Shown: positions 18,725-27,591, numbered from the stretch's first letter. The stretch is DNA of 64,000 bases from CAWVSB01 sp036960375 (GCA_036960375.1 JBALVY010000003.1:62001-126000), one strand, 5' to 3'. A program made the numbers and translations. Notes: generated by a model from the letters alone, not told the origin.

Positions 18725-19035
18725 TTCGTAAAGCATTTTTAATGTGGGTGAACCCCGACAAACATGAGGAATATCAGCGCAGGCACAGCCCAATTTGGGC
18801 GGATCTTGAAGCTGCGCTGAAATCTCATGGAGTGCACAACTACTCAATCTTTCTTCATGCCCAAACCCATCAGCTTTTTGCCTACGTTGAAATAGAAGAT
18901 GAGGCGAAGTGGGAGGCCATTGCAGCGACTGACGCTTGCCTGAGGTGGTGGGCGTTTATGTCGGATGTTATGGAATATAACTCAGATGGAAGTCCAAAGT
19001 CGCAGAGTTTGGATGAAGTCTTTCACTTGGATTGA
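18721..19035 (+). CDS. rhaM: L-rhamnose mutarotase
   Basis: 104 residues, the usual length. It starts with GTG 18721, overlapping the permease stop (GTGA). The RhaM features are present: MWVNPDKHEEYQRRHSPIW with the conserved Tyr and His, NYSIFLH, and ATDACLRWWAFMSDVM with paired Trp. It interconverts the alpha and beta anomers of L-rhamnose for the isomerase. It is the last gene of the operon; translation is likely coupled to the permease. Confidence 0.95.
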   Translation: MIRKAFLMWVNPDKHEEYQRRHSPIWADLEAALKSHGVHNYSIFLHAQTHQLFAYVEIEDEAKWEAIAATDACLRWWAFMSDVMEYNSDGSPKSQSLDEVFHLD

Positions 19036-19295
19036 ACATCGAAAATAAGAGATATAGTGCCGTCAATTTATTGTTATTTATCTCATGTTTTTTCCGAAAA
19101 TATAGAGCACTAGAACCCGGCTATGGGTACTGCCAACTTAACTTGCCAGAACCGTAGTAAGTGCAGCTTGCGCAGACAACGACCGTAAGGTCGGCCCGCA
19201 GGCTTGTAACAGCCCTTAGACTGTTAACGATAATCCTTCCCTTCAGCACGCTCCTGATCCAACTATCCAATGAAGCTCAGACGGGTTTTCGAGGA
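19036..19295. other. Intergenic region after the rhamnose operon
   Basis: 260 bp between convergent genes. I see only a short stem (CGACC gtaa GGTCG, 19180-19193) and no T-rich terminator or recognisable gene. Confidence 0.4.
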
Positions 19296-21254
19296 CTAAT
19301 CGAACATTGTGCAGGCACTGGCCAGGCTCGATACTACTTGCTCCAGGCTGGCCCGTGTCAGGTTGGCAGTACCTTGCTCCAGTAGATTACCCAGCGTGCT
19401 GGCTTTCTCAGCCGTCATGTCGCCATCGTCTGCTGCTTTGGTGATGGCGTGACTGGCCTGCTTAAGCAATACCTTTATTTGCCGGATATCCGTATCGATG
19501 GCTGCCTGTTCTGTGCTTGGGTTAAGTGTGCTGGCATTGGCGCCGCGCGCCTCGGCGGCGCAGATTGCATCGCGTGCCAATAGATCCAAACGAATCGGTT
19601 TGAAGCGCGCAATACCACCGGTAACATCCTGTGTTAACTCGGGATAGATGGCCTTGCCTACGGCGCGCCGTAAGGGTGAGTGGGCGACATAAATACTGCC
19701 ATCGGCCGCAACCACGCTCATGGCCAGTGAATCTTCCCGGCCTTCGGCAAAGTAGCGCAGCTTACCGGTTTCCCGGTCTAGTAGGCCCATACCCATATGC
19801 AACATAAGCGTCCTGCCCAGCAATGATTTACCACCACCGATCATAATCACCACGCCATTGGCGGTTACCGTTGCGGTTAAGGCGTTGGATTGCACATCGA
19901 CATTGGCATAACCATCAAAGCCTGTTAGTTCAGCAGTCCACGCCCTAGTGCCGCTGTCTCCGTTGTCGATCAACTGGATCACGTCTTTGGCGGTAACGGC
20001 ATAGAGTTCATTGTTATCCGCTGCCACGGTAATAGAACCCACTAGCGGCTCGCCCACATCCACTCGCCAGACTTCAGCTAATTCACTGTCCAGCGCGATA
20101 ACATGACCTTCGTTATCCGATACATACAGACGGTGGCCGTCAGCGCTGAGCGCTGGCGTTGATCCGGTGCCGCCCTGGAAGGTCTTACGGTTTAATACTT
20201 GGAATTCCAGACCACCGTTGCCGTCATCAACCAGATCTAAGGCGTAAATTGCGCCGAGCTCAGACCTGCCGTCTTCTGTACCATCTTCTGCATCTGGCGC
20301 AGTAGCGGCCATATAGATACGGCTAGTGTCTGGGTCAATACTGAAAAAGTTGGTCACCACACCCCCACCCCCATAAATATAATTCACGGCGGCTGAGAAC
20401 AAGCTCAAGCCTTCATCGGTTTTGCCAAAGGCTTTATCCATCAGCGGGTCGACCTTGTTAAGGACAAAACCGGGTATGTTGGTGCCGTTACCACTGATAG
20501 CAGGGGCGCCGGGTATTTGCCCGATAGGGGTTATCAACTCACCGGTCTTGCGGCTGTAGGCAAACAAAGCGCCGGCTTTGGTTATCGATACCAGTGAATC
20601 TGTCGCGGGATGATAATTGAAACTATGAAATTTCCCCTTGGTTTTATTGCTCATCTCCTGCGCAGGAATGTTTAAACCGGTGGCTTTACTCCATATTATA
20701 GAGCCGTCCGGTCGCAGTGCCATGACGCGGTTATAGCCCACGATATAAATGATTTGCGACCCAGGGTTTTCCGGGTCGTTCAATATGAAAGCGGGGCTGC
20801 TGGCTTGTATATCATTGTCAGCCGGTATCACCCAACGTCGCTCGCCAGTTTTGCCATCGAGTGAAACCAGCACCACGCGCTCTCCGTGGTAGAACTGCGG
20901 GCTAAAGTAGAGGTTACCTTCGTTATCAAACAGCGGGCCATTACCAACGAAGTATTCAGGCTCTGCCACCCAGTCGAGTTCAAACATCGGAGCGGCGACG
21001 CCCCAGACACTATCCGAATTGGCTACATTAACGTGAATGGCACTAAAGGTAGTCGGTTCGGGGATAATATCGTAGTTATGATTACCCGCTGCGCGCGCAC
21101 CAACTGGTTTCCACTGAGTTTTCTCAGGTGGGTTAAATACTTTTGGGTTGTGTGGGCGACCTTCGTCAAAGAAGATTTTAAACACTGCGAAGCCAACGAT
21201 TGCGATCAATAACAATCCGACTATTTTACGGGTACTGGTTTTCAAGGCGCTCAT
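19296..21254 (-). CDS. Membrane-anchored PQQ-type beta-propeller repeat protein
   Basis: About 652 residues from the ATG at 21254 (an upstream GTG at 21269 is possible). An N-terminal anchor segment (KIVGLLLIAIVGFAVFKIFF) is followed by repeated beta-propeller blades: LVSLDGKTGERRWVIPA, VMALRPDGSIIWSKAT, LFAYSRKTGELI, VIALDSELAEVWRVDVG, LLDRETGKLRYFAEG. The blades resemble those of PQQ-dependent alcohol dehydrogenases and BamB, but I do not see the catalytic Asp and Cys-Cys of true quinoprotein dehydrogenases, so enzymatic activity is uncertain. A helical C-terminus of about 100 residues (DLLARDAICAAEARG onward) is extra. Its promoter carries the cluster-wide 17-mer, so it belongs to the regulon of the divergent AraC gene. 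Confidence 0.75.
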   Translation of the reverse strand: MSALKTSTRKIVGLLLIAIVGFAVFKIFFDEGRPHNPKVFNPPEKTQWKPVGARAAGNHNYDIIPEPTTFSAIHVNVANSDSVWGVAAPMFELDWVAEPEYFVGNGPLFDNEGNLYFSPQFYHGERVVLVSLDGKTGERRWVIPADNDIQASSPAFILNDPENPGSQIIYIVGYNRVMALRPDGSIIWSKATGLNIPAQEMSNKTKGKFHSFNYHPATDSLVSITKAGALFAYSRKTGELITPIGQIPGAPAISGNGTNIPGFVLNKVDPLMDKAFGKTDEGLSLFSAAVNYIYGGGGVVTNFFSIDPDTSRIYMAATAPDAEDGTEDGRSELGAIYALDLVDDGNGGLEFQVLNRKTFQGGTGSTPALSADGHRLYVSDNEGHVIALDSELAEVWRVDVGEPLVGSITVAADNNELYAVTAKDVIQLIDNGDSGTRAWTAELTGFDGYANVDVQSNALTATVTANGVVIMIGGGKSLLGRTLMLHMGMGLLDRETGKLRYFAEGREDSLAMSVVAADGSIYVAHSPLRRAVGKAIYPELTQDVTGGIARFKPIRLDLLARDAICAAEARGANASTLNPSTEQAAIDTDIRQIKVLLKQASHAITKAADDGDMTAEKASTLGNLLEQGTANLTRASLEQVVSSLASACTMFD

Positions 21255-21348
21255 TTTCGTGTTCACCACTCTATTATAACTGATACCAGCGACTGGCTAG
21301 CCGATACTAGCCGATAAAATTAACACTTTAAAATTTCTACCTGTTTCG

Positions 21349-21391
21349 ATTATAGTGAAGGTAGTAGAGTGTATGGAATCATATTCGGCCA
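21349..21391 (-). promoter_or_regulatory. Regulon promoter 1 (PQQ-type propeller gene): 17-mer plus -10
   Basis: Read on the minus strand, TGGCCGAATATGATTCC (21375-21391, exact consensus) is followed after 20 bp by TATAAT (21349-21354). The 17-mer covers the -35 position, as expected for an activator contacting RNA polymerase there. It lies 55 bp before the AraC gene on the other strand, so binding here could also autoregulate that gene. Confidence 0.8.
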
Positions 21392-21445
21392 CGTTTTAAC
21401 CTGTGTTTTTAGAGGATTGTTTACGGTTATATAACCAGAGAACGA

Positions 21446-22456
21446 ATGATGAAAACAAATCGACTTCAGCGTGATATTTTTACGCAGCTATTGTCCGAGT
21501 TAGAGATGGCACGGATTACCCCAGAACAACTGCTTTGCCGGTCTCGAAAAAAGGGGATGTCGGAGTCAGCGTCAAATCAAACCGTATTTTCGGGAGCCGA
21601 TTCGCTGATAATGTTAGAGACGGCAGTGGAGCTAACCAAGGATCCTAGCCTGGGATTACGTCTAGGCCAAGGGGTTAGGATTGACAGTTATGGCACCTTA
21701 GGTTTTGCTTTAATGAGCTGTGCCAACCTAAGAGATTCCATTGAGTTAATGCTACGCTATGGCAAAGTGTTTTTTGAGCCAAACTGGGAATCGCAGGAGC
21801 ATGACGGTGGACTATTGTTGCGCTTGAACCTCACTCAGGGCACTCCAGTGCAGCAGCAGCTGGTCGCTGAGCTGTGCTTCTCACAGTTGAGTATCATTAG
21901 TCGCTCGCTTTATAGGGGTCGAATAGAGGGAGCACGTATACACTTTGCATTTTCCAAGCCTGCAGGTATTGCTAGCTATCAGTCAATGCTCGATGCAGAA
22001 GTGACTTTTGGCGCAGAGCGCAATCAATTGTTTTTACCAGAACATGCTCTGTATACCCCAGTTAAAACCGCCAATATATCTGATCATGTGGTCTTTCATC
22101 AGCAGTGCGAAGAGATGCTGCGCGGGCTGAACAGTGTCGAGAATACCACTGCCGCCGTACGGCAGTTGCTGATCCAATCGGCAGGCGATTTCTTCGATAT
22201 CGCACAGGTAGCTGAAAGCATGCATGTTAGTGAGCGCACCCTGAGACGGCGTCTGGAGGCCGAATCGACCAGTTTCAGAGCTACCTTCGAGGAGATCAGG
22301 GATTTGCTTGGCCGGGAGTATCTTGCAGGAACTGATTTGACCGTTGCCGATATAGCGCACCTGCTGGACTATTCCGAGACGGCAAATTTTCGCCGGGCGT
22401 TTGTTCGCTGGAACGGTGTAACGCCCATCCAGTATCGTCGACAGCAGGTGGCGTAG
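21446..22456 (+). CDS. AraC-family transcriptional regulator, likely regulator of the 19-50 kb cluster
   Basis: 336 residues. Residues 1-210 form the N-terminal ligand-binding domain of the OruR/ArgR-like AraC branch (LETAVELTKDPSLGLRLGQ, YGTLGFALMSC). The C-terminal 100 residues carry two helix-turn-helices: DIAQVAESMHVSERTLRRRLEAE and LTVADIAHLLDYSETANFRRAF, then WNGVTPIQYRR. This branch often controls lipid, hydrocarbon or amino-acid catabolism. Exact copies of a 17-bp motif flank the gene on both sides, and further copies occur at five other promoters up to 49.8 kb, so it is the best candidate for the binding protein. ATG 21446 or 21449 may be used. Confidence 0.9.
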   Translation: MMKTNRLQRDIFTQLLSELEMARITPEQLLCRSRKKGMSESASNQTVFSGADSLIMLETAVELTKDPSLGLRLGQGVRIDSYGTLGFALMSCANLRDSIELMLRYGKVFFEPNWESQEHDGGLLLRLNLTQGTPVQQQLVAELCFSQLSIISRSLYRGRIEGARIHFAFSKPAGIASYQSMLDAEVTFGAERNQLFLPEHALYTPVKTANISDHVVFHQQCEEMLRGLNSVENTTAAVRQLLIQSAGDFFDIAQVAESMHVSERTLRRRLEAESTSFRATFEEIRDLLGREYLAGTDLTVADIAHLLDYSETANFRRAFVRWNGVTPIQYRRQQVA

Positions 22457-22468
22457 GCAGTTAATGAC

Positions 22469-22512
22469 TGGCCGAATATGATTCCTTAGCATGCGCGACT
22501 CCCGAGTATTGT
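22469..22512 (+). promoter_or_regulatory. Regulon promoter 2 (DsbA-like / reductase / desaturase operon)
   Basis: Exact 17-mer TGGCCGAATATGATTCC at 22469-22485, then 21 bp, then TATTGT (22507-22512) as -10. It is followed by the 20-codon leader ORF at 22543 and the 22602 gene. Confidence 0.8.
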
Positions 22513-22542
22513 GCCTCATTCCAATCTCCTAGGAGAGGACAC

Positions 22543-22605
22543 ATGACAGTAATCGCCAGCGCATCGTTAAATACAACCATTTCTGGAGTCTTGATATTGC
22601 TATGA
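22543..22605 (+). CDS. Short leader peptide ORF (20 aa), overlapping the next gene
   Basis: ATG 22543 is preceded by a strong ribosome-binding site, AGGAGAGG. It encodes MTVIASASLNTTISGVLILL, a small hydrophobic peptide whose stop overlaps the next start as ATGA. The 22602 gene has no good ribosome-binding site of its own, so translational coupling from this ORF is likely. Whether the peptide itself matters is unknown. It lies 31 nt after the -10 of the regulon promoter, so it is in the transcript. Confidence 0.6.
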   Translation: MTVIASASLNTTISGVLILL

Positions 22606-23984
22606 GTCAGCAGTTTAAAGATCAGGGTGGGGCTGCCGCATCAGATCCGAATGTCGTCATTCGTTGGTTGACCTCAACTGTGATGACTCGTCTATTCAGT
22701 GAGCGGCGCATGCGGGCCAAACGAGCGAGAGCTGAATACCGGCGTAAAAAGACGGGTGAGCCACATCGCATCGAGTATTTTCATCAGCTGGAAGATGGCT
22801 ATAGTTATCTGGCCGCACAGCTGCTGAAATCACTGGCGCAACGTTACGATGTCGAATTTATCTGCCATCTGGTTAAAGGGCCTGAAGGCAATAACGTACC
22901 TGAACCGGATCTGTTATTGCGCCTGTCGCGTTACGATGCTTTTCATGTGGCGCCAGAATACGGTCTTGAATTTCCTCGGCACGACGAGCCCCTGTTGCCG
23001 GGATTGGCAGCGCGCGCCGCTGCAATTCTGGCAGCACAGGATTCAAAAGGTTTTATTGAGTGTGCTGCGGCCGTAGGCAAGGCGATGTGGGCGGGTAATC
23101 ACGCCGTGCTTGAGCAGCTGGCCGAGCAATATGGAAGTGTATCTTGCGAAGCTGCGGAGGAAAAACTGTTTGTGGGAACACAGCGCCGTGCCGCACTCAA
23201 ACATTTTTCAGGTGCTATGTTTTATTATGGCGACGAATGGTACTGGGGAGTGGATCGTCTCTATCATCTGGAGAAACGGCTCGCGTCATTGGGTCTCGAC
23301 CGCAATCCAGGCCAAACTTTGCTGGTTGATAGGCCCTCTCTGGAAGCGGGTCCGCGGAGAGACAACGGCAGTCTTACCCTTGAGGTGTTTCCCTCCCTGC
23401 GCAGCCCTTATACAGCTATTTCTTTTGATCGGGCTGTAAAGCTGGCCGGCGATACCGGTGTGAAACTGGTGGTACGCCCAGTGTTGCCGATGGTCATGCG
23501 AGGGGTACCGGCTACCCGTGAAAAAGGCATGTATATTTTCATGGATGCGGCCCGGGAAGCTTGTGTGGCCGGTACGCCCTACGGTAATTTTCGCGACCCG
23601 ATAGGCGATCCGGTGCGCAGGGCTTATTCCTTGTATCCCTGGGCGGCTGAGCAGGGCAAGGGGGTTGAGTTTATCTCTAGCTTCCTCAGTTGCGCCTTCG
23701 CACAGGGGGTGAACACAAATCGGGAATCAGGCCTGAAAACAGTCGTGGAGCAGGCTGGACTAGACTGGAGTACAGCCCATGGCCTGGTCGGCAAGCTCGG
23801 TTGGGAGCTCGCTCTGGAGGAAAATCGGCAGGCCATGTACGAGGCGGGTCTATGGGGCGTGCCCAGCTTTCGTTTGCTTGATGAAAAGGGCGAACAAGTT
23901 CTGGCGCTGTGGGGGCAGGATCGTCTCTGGTTGTTCGCTCGTGAAATTCAACGGCTGTTAGCCTCAAACCCGACAGACTCCTAA
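22602..23984 (+). CDS. Tandem DsbA / 2-hydroxychromene-2-carboxylate-isomerase-like thioredoxin-fold protein
   Basis: 460 residues with two thioredoxin-fold halves. The first (from about residue 50, IEYFHQLEDGYSYLAAQLL) and the second (from about 265, LEVFPSLRSPYTAISFDRAV) both open like HCCA isomerase or kappa-class GST domains, where the Ser in the S-P-Y turn binds glutathione. Only the second half keeps SPY; the first has GYSY. GLWGVPSFRL near the end is the conserved cis-Pro region. Such enzymes isomerise aromatic or unsaturated intermediates with glutathione. It is first in an operon with a ferredoxin reductase and a desaturase. The substrate is unknown. Confidence 0.75.
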   Translation: MSQQFKDQGGAAASDPNVVIRWLTSTVMTRLFSERRMRAKRARAEYRRKKTGEPHRIEYFHQLEDGYSYLAAQLLKSLAQRYDVEFICHLVKGPEGNNVPEPDLLLRLSRYDAFHVAPEYGLEFPRHDEPLLPGLAARAAAILAAQDSKGFIECAAAVGKAMWAGNHAVLEQLAEQYGSVSCEAAEEKLFVGTQRRAALKHFSGAMFYYGDEWYWGVDRLYHLEKRLASLGLDRNPGQTLLVDRPSLEAGPRRDNGSLTLEVFPSLRSPYTAISFDRAVKLAGDTGVKLVVRPVLPMVMRGVPATREKGMYIFMDAAREACVAGTPYGNFRDPIGDPVRRAYSLYPWAAEQGKGVEFISSFLSCAFAQGVNTNRESGLKTVVEQAGLDWSTAHGLVGKLGWELALEENRQAMYEAGLWGVPSFRLLDEKGEQVLALWGQDRLWLFAREIQRLLASNPTDS

Positions 23985-24002
23985 GAGTTGAGATAAAAAA
24001 TT

Positions 24003-25136
24003 ATGCAACGCCTGCTCAAACCATCAGCTCAACCAACTGAGACTAAAACTCCGTTGCGCTCACAGTTAGCGAAATTCGTTGATTACTTCTCCTACCCATT
24101 ACGCGTTTCTCATTACGTGGAACTCGTCAAACCGCTTTGGGCCAGCCACAAGCTACAGGCCAGAGTAATCGATGTGTGGGATGAGACGAAAGACGCTCGC
24201 ACCATTACCCTTCAGCCCGGCTCACAATGGCGCCAGCATCGCGCCGGGCAACATGTCCGTATCGGCATTCCTATTGATGGCCAGCAATACACCCGTACCT
24301 ATACCATTTCATCGGCGCCGGAGCGCGGTATGGAATCGTTTACGATTACCACTAAAGTCATTCCCGATGGGCGCGTATCTAAGCACATCGTGCGAAACAT
24401 CAAAGTGGGTGACTACCTTCCGGTCGGCTTGCCGCAAGGCAACTTCTATCTGCCCGACGCCTCTCCGATTCAGCCGTTATTTATCACCGCCGGTAGCGGT
24501 ATAACACCGGCGATGAGTATGGTACGCAGCCTGATTGCTCAAGTACGTCTGCCGGACACGGTGCATATCCACTATGCGCCGAATGAGTTTGATGTCATTT
24601 TTGGCAAGGAATTGCGAAAGATGAACTCAGAGCAGGAGCACTACCACCTGAATGAAGTACATACCCACGAGTTTGGTGAAGATAAGCAGACCAAAGGCTA
24701 TTTTAGCTTGGAACAGCTAGAGCGCTTCTGTCCGGACTGGAAAGAGCGTGACTGCTATGCCTGTGGGCCTGCGCCACTAATGGCCGCGCTGGAAAAAACC
24801 TTCGAAGAAGCGGGCCTAAGCCGCCGCCTGCATATCGAACGATTCTTAGCGGAATTTGCGCCGATTCCAGACGAAGCAATTGGCGGCAAGGTGCGCTTTG
24901 CGGCCAGTGGTATCGATGTAGAGGCAGATAGCGAAACCAACCTGCTACGTGTGGCTGAAGACGCCGGCATGAACCCGCCCCATGGCTGTCGGATGGGCAT
25001 CTGTCACACCTGTAATACCAAACTAGTCTCTGGCTGCGTTCGGGATTTGCGTACCGGCAAAATCCTTAATGAAGCAGGAGCGATTGTGCAAACCTGTGTT
25101 TGCGCCGCCGCTGGCGACTGCGAACTGGCCCTGTAA
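24003..25136 (+). CDS. Ferredoxin-type oxidoreductase (FAD, NAD(P)H, C-terminal 2Fe-2S)
   Basis: 377 residues in three parts: an FAD domain with RTYTISSAPE, an NAD(P) domain with FITAGSGITPAMSMVRSL and CYACGPAPLM, and a C-terminal plant-type [2Fe-2S] domain with CRMGICHTC and a fourth Cys in VQTCVCA. It passes electrons from NAD(P)H to a partner. The next gene, 34 nt on, is a membrane desaturase, so the two form a reductase/desaturase pair like Pseudomonas DesC/DesB. Confidence 0.9.
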   Translation: MQRLLKPSAQPTETKTPLRSQLAKFVDYFSYPLRVSHYVELVKPLWASHKLQARVIDVWDETKDARTITLQPGSQWRQHRAGQHVRIGIPIDGQQYTRTYTISSAPERGMESFTITTKVIPDGRVSKHIVRNIKVGDYLPVGLPQGNFYLPDASPIQPLFITAGSGITPAMSMVRSLIAQVRLPDTVHIHYAPNEFDVIFGKELRKMNSEQEHYHLNEVHTHEFGEDKQTKGYFSLEQLERFCPDWKERDCYACGPAPLMAALEKTFEEAGLSRRLHIERFLAEFAPIPDEAIGGKVRFAASGIDVEADSETNLLRVAEDAGMNPPHGCRMGICHTCNTKLVSGCVRDLRTGKILNEAGAIVQTCVCAAAGDCELAL

Positions 25137-25169
25137 AGAGAAAGAAAAAGTAGAAAGGAGCGCATTATT

Positions 25170-26360
25170 ATGGCTACTGCAAAACCGTTACCGGTTGATT
25201 TAACTGAAGTACAAATTGACGAGTTTGGTCGCGAAATTGAGCAAATTTATGACGAAGCGATGGCGTCTCGCGGTGACCGCGACCGCGCCTATATTCTCAA
25301 CCTAATCCGCACCCAGCGGAGCATGGCTTTTACCAGCCGAATGATTATCTACGCTGGCCTGTTCTTCCTGCCTATGTGGTCACATGCGCTAGCTAGCTGG
25401 ACCTCGGCTCTGCTGATTATGGCGGTCGGTGCCATCATGCTCGGGACCTCGAAAATCCTCGAGAACATGGAAATTGGCCATAACGTTCTGCATGCGCAAT
25501 GGGATTGGATGAAAGACCCTGACATTCAATCCAATACCTGGGAGTGGGACATGTACGGTGCCTCCGACCGCTGGATGAACTCGCACAACGTGATACACCA
25601 CACCTGGACCAATGTCATGGAAAAAGATTTAGATCTCGGCTACGGCATCTTACGGGTTACTCCCCTGCAAAAATGGCGACCGTTCTATTTGTTCCAACCG
25701 ATGCTCTTCCTTCTGCAGATGATCTTCTTTTCCGGCGCCATAGCGCTGCACGAGGGTGCTTTCGACGACATCTCTAAGGGTAAGGCGAAACCCAGTGACC
25801 ATAAGGCACTATTCAAACATATCGCCAGGAAGTTCTGGGGCATGTTTCGTAAGGACTACATCATGTGGCCCGGTTTGGCGGCGCTGGTTGCTATCCCGGT
25901 TTCATTCGTATTGCCAGGCGCTTCGCCGCTGCTGACATTCGGGCTGGTTGTTGCCAGCAATGCACTGGCTAACCTTATTCGCAACGTCTGGACGTTCATT
26001 ATTATTTTCTGTGGCCACTTTCCTGACGGGGCGTATGTCTTTACTCCAGATCAGGTTGAAGGCGAAAGCCGAGGGCAATGGTATCTGAGGCAGATGCTCG
26101 GCTCAGCGAATATCGAAGGTGGCTCACTATTTCATGTTATGTCTGGCAACCTCAGTCATCAGATAGAGCATCATCTGTTCCCGGATCTATGTAGCAATCG
26201 CTACCCGGAAGTCGCCACACGCGTAGAAGCGGTGGCTGCCCGTTATGGTCTGCCTTACAACAAAGCCTCCATCTGGCGTCAGTTTGGAAGCACTTGGAAG
26301 AACAACATAAGGCTGGCGTTCCCCGGTGGCAAAGCACAGCCAGAGATTGCGTCAGCTTGA
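25170..26360 (+). CDS. Membrane fatty-acid (acyl-CoA) desaturase
   Basis: 396 residues with a strong AAAGGAG site. The three histidine boxes of membrane di-iron desaturases are present: HNVLH, HNVIHH and HQIEHH, between paired hydrophobic segments near residues 55-95 and 180-195 and again near 230-275. It inserts a double bond or hydroxylates an acyl chain using electrons from the upstream reductase. In this regulon it may adjust membrane lipids during growth on a hydrophobic substrate, or it may act on the substrate itself; the sequence does not decide. Confidence 0.9.
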   Translation: MATAKPLPVDLTEVQIDEFGREIEQIYDEAMASRGDRDRAYILNLIRTQRSMAFTSRMIIYAGLFFLPMWSHALASWTSALLIMAVGAIMLGTSKILENMEIGHNVLHAQWDWMKDPDIQSNTWEWDMYGASDRWMNSHNVIHHTWTNVMEKDLDLGYGILRVTPLQKWRPFYLFQPMLFLLQMIFFSGAIALHEGAFDDISKGKAKPSDHKALFKHIARKFWGMFRKDYIMWPGLAALVAIPVSFVLPGASPLLTFGLVVASNALANLIRNVWTFIIIFCGHFPDGAYVFTPDQVEGESRGQWYLRQMLGSANIEGGSLFHVMSGNLSHQIEHHLFPDLCSNRYPEVATRVEAVAARYGLPYNKASIWRQFGSTWKNNIRLAFPGGKAQPEIASA

Positions 26361-26443
26361 TAGAGCTTCGCCACTCAAATATACGTAATGAGTCGTTAGA
26401 GGTTTCGCCGTGTTGTACAAACTTTTCCCAGGCCTGCTATGGT

Positions 26444-26487
26444 TGACCGGATATGATTCCCTGTGATTATCCGCCCCAGACTATCCT
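26444..26487 (+). promoter_or_regulatory. Regulon promoter 3 (MBL-fold hydrolase / sulfatase operon)
   Basis: TGACCGGATATGATTCC (26444-26460, two differences from consensus), 21 bp, then TATCCT (26482-26487). It lies 33 nt upstream of the ATG at 26521. Confidence 0.7.
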
Positions 26488-26520
26488 ACTCTTTGATAGG
26501 AAGATGAGTTTGGAGCTGAT

Positions 26521-27591
26521 ATGAAAAAGATACCGTTAATAGTTATTGGCATTGCTGTGATCGCGATACTGGTTTATAGCCAGCGTGCCAGCATCGTTAC
26601 CAGTTTGGCTATGAAGGGTATCGAGGCGCGCATGGGTGCCAATCATATCGCCACGCTCGGCGATGGTTTGCATCTGGCCCTCTGCGGTGCGGGCAGCCCG
26701 CTGGCCGCGCCTAATGCTTCAGGCCCCTGCGTGGCGGTGGTCGCCGGCCAGCGGCTGTTTGTTGTGGATTCAGGCAGTAACGGGCGCAGTATTCTCAATC
26801 GTATGGGTTTCAAACCGGGCGATATTCAAGCCGTATTTCTGACCCACTTTCACTCTGATCATATCGATGGTCTGGGCAATATGGGCGTATCGCGCTGGGC
26901 CGGAGGCGACTTTCCGAGCCCAATGCCGGTGTACGGGCCAGAAGGCGTGGAGCGGGTTGTCAACGGATTCAATGAAGCCTATGCCCAAGATGTTGTCTAC
27001 CGTCATGACCATCACGGCGATCTCGTCGCCCCACTGGCTGGCGCCGGCCTTCAAGCTATGCCCTTTACCCAGCCCGCCATAGGCGAGCTGGTTACAGTGT
27101 ATAACCAAGACGGCCTGAAAATTGAGGCGCTGGCGGTGGAGCATAAACCCGTGAAACCCGCCGTTGGCTACCGTTTTACTTACAAGGGCCGTTCACTGTT
27201 GATCTCTGGTGATACCGTTAAGTCGGCTAACGTGCAGAAATTTTCCGAAGGCGTCGATCTGCTGGTTCACGAGGGTCTGGCGAGCAATCTGCTCGTTATG
27301 ATGGAGCAGGCTGCACAGAAAACCGGCAACATCAGTGGGGCCAAGGTTATGCATGATATCCTCGACTACCATACCACTCCGGTTGAAGCTGCTGAGATCG
27401 CCCGCGACGCTGGCGTAGGGCACCTTCTCTACTACCATATCGTGCCGCCAATGATGTTTCCTGGTCAGGCAGCGCTCTTTCTAAATGGCGCTGAGGATAT
27501 TTTCCCGGACTACACCATCGGTCAGGATGGCGTGGCCTTTTCACTGCCGGCAAACTCGAACGACATCATCCTTACCAGTGAAGGTTTGTAA
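26521..27591 (+). CDS. Membrane-anchored metallo-beta-lactamase-fold hydrolase
   Basis: 356 residues. An N-terminal membrane segment (IPLIVIGIAVIAILVYS) is followed by an MBL domain with the metal motif THFHSDHIDGLG, VVDSGSNG before it, SGDTV and LLYYHIVPP after it. The architecture is like RNase Z/arylsulfatase-type MBL hydrolases exposed to the periplasm. It is the first of five closely packed genes. The substrate is unknown; an ester or lactone produced by the cluster is possible. Confidence 0.82.
   Translation: MKKIPLIVIGIAVIAILVYSQRASIVTSLAMKGIEARMGANHIATLGDGLHLALCGAGSPLAAPNASGPCVAVVAGQRLFVVDSGSNGRSILNRMGFKPGDIQAVFLTHFHSDHIDGLGNMGVSRWAGGDFPSPMPVYGPEGVERVVNGFNEAYAQDVVYRHDHHGDLVAPLAGAGLQAMPFTQPAIGELVTVYNQDGLKIEALAVEHKPVKPAVGYRFTYKGRSLLISGDTVKSANVQKFSEGVDLLVHEGLASNLLVMMEQAAQKTGNISGAKVMHDILDYHTTPVEAAEIARDAGVGHLLYYHIVPPMMFPGQAALFLNGAEDIFPDYTIGQDGVAFSLPANSNDIILTSEGL

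Noticed and set aside
19180..19193. Short stem CGACC/GGTCG considered as the rhamnose operon terminator
   Set aside because: Only 5 bp and not followed by a T-run.
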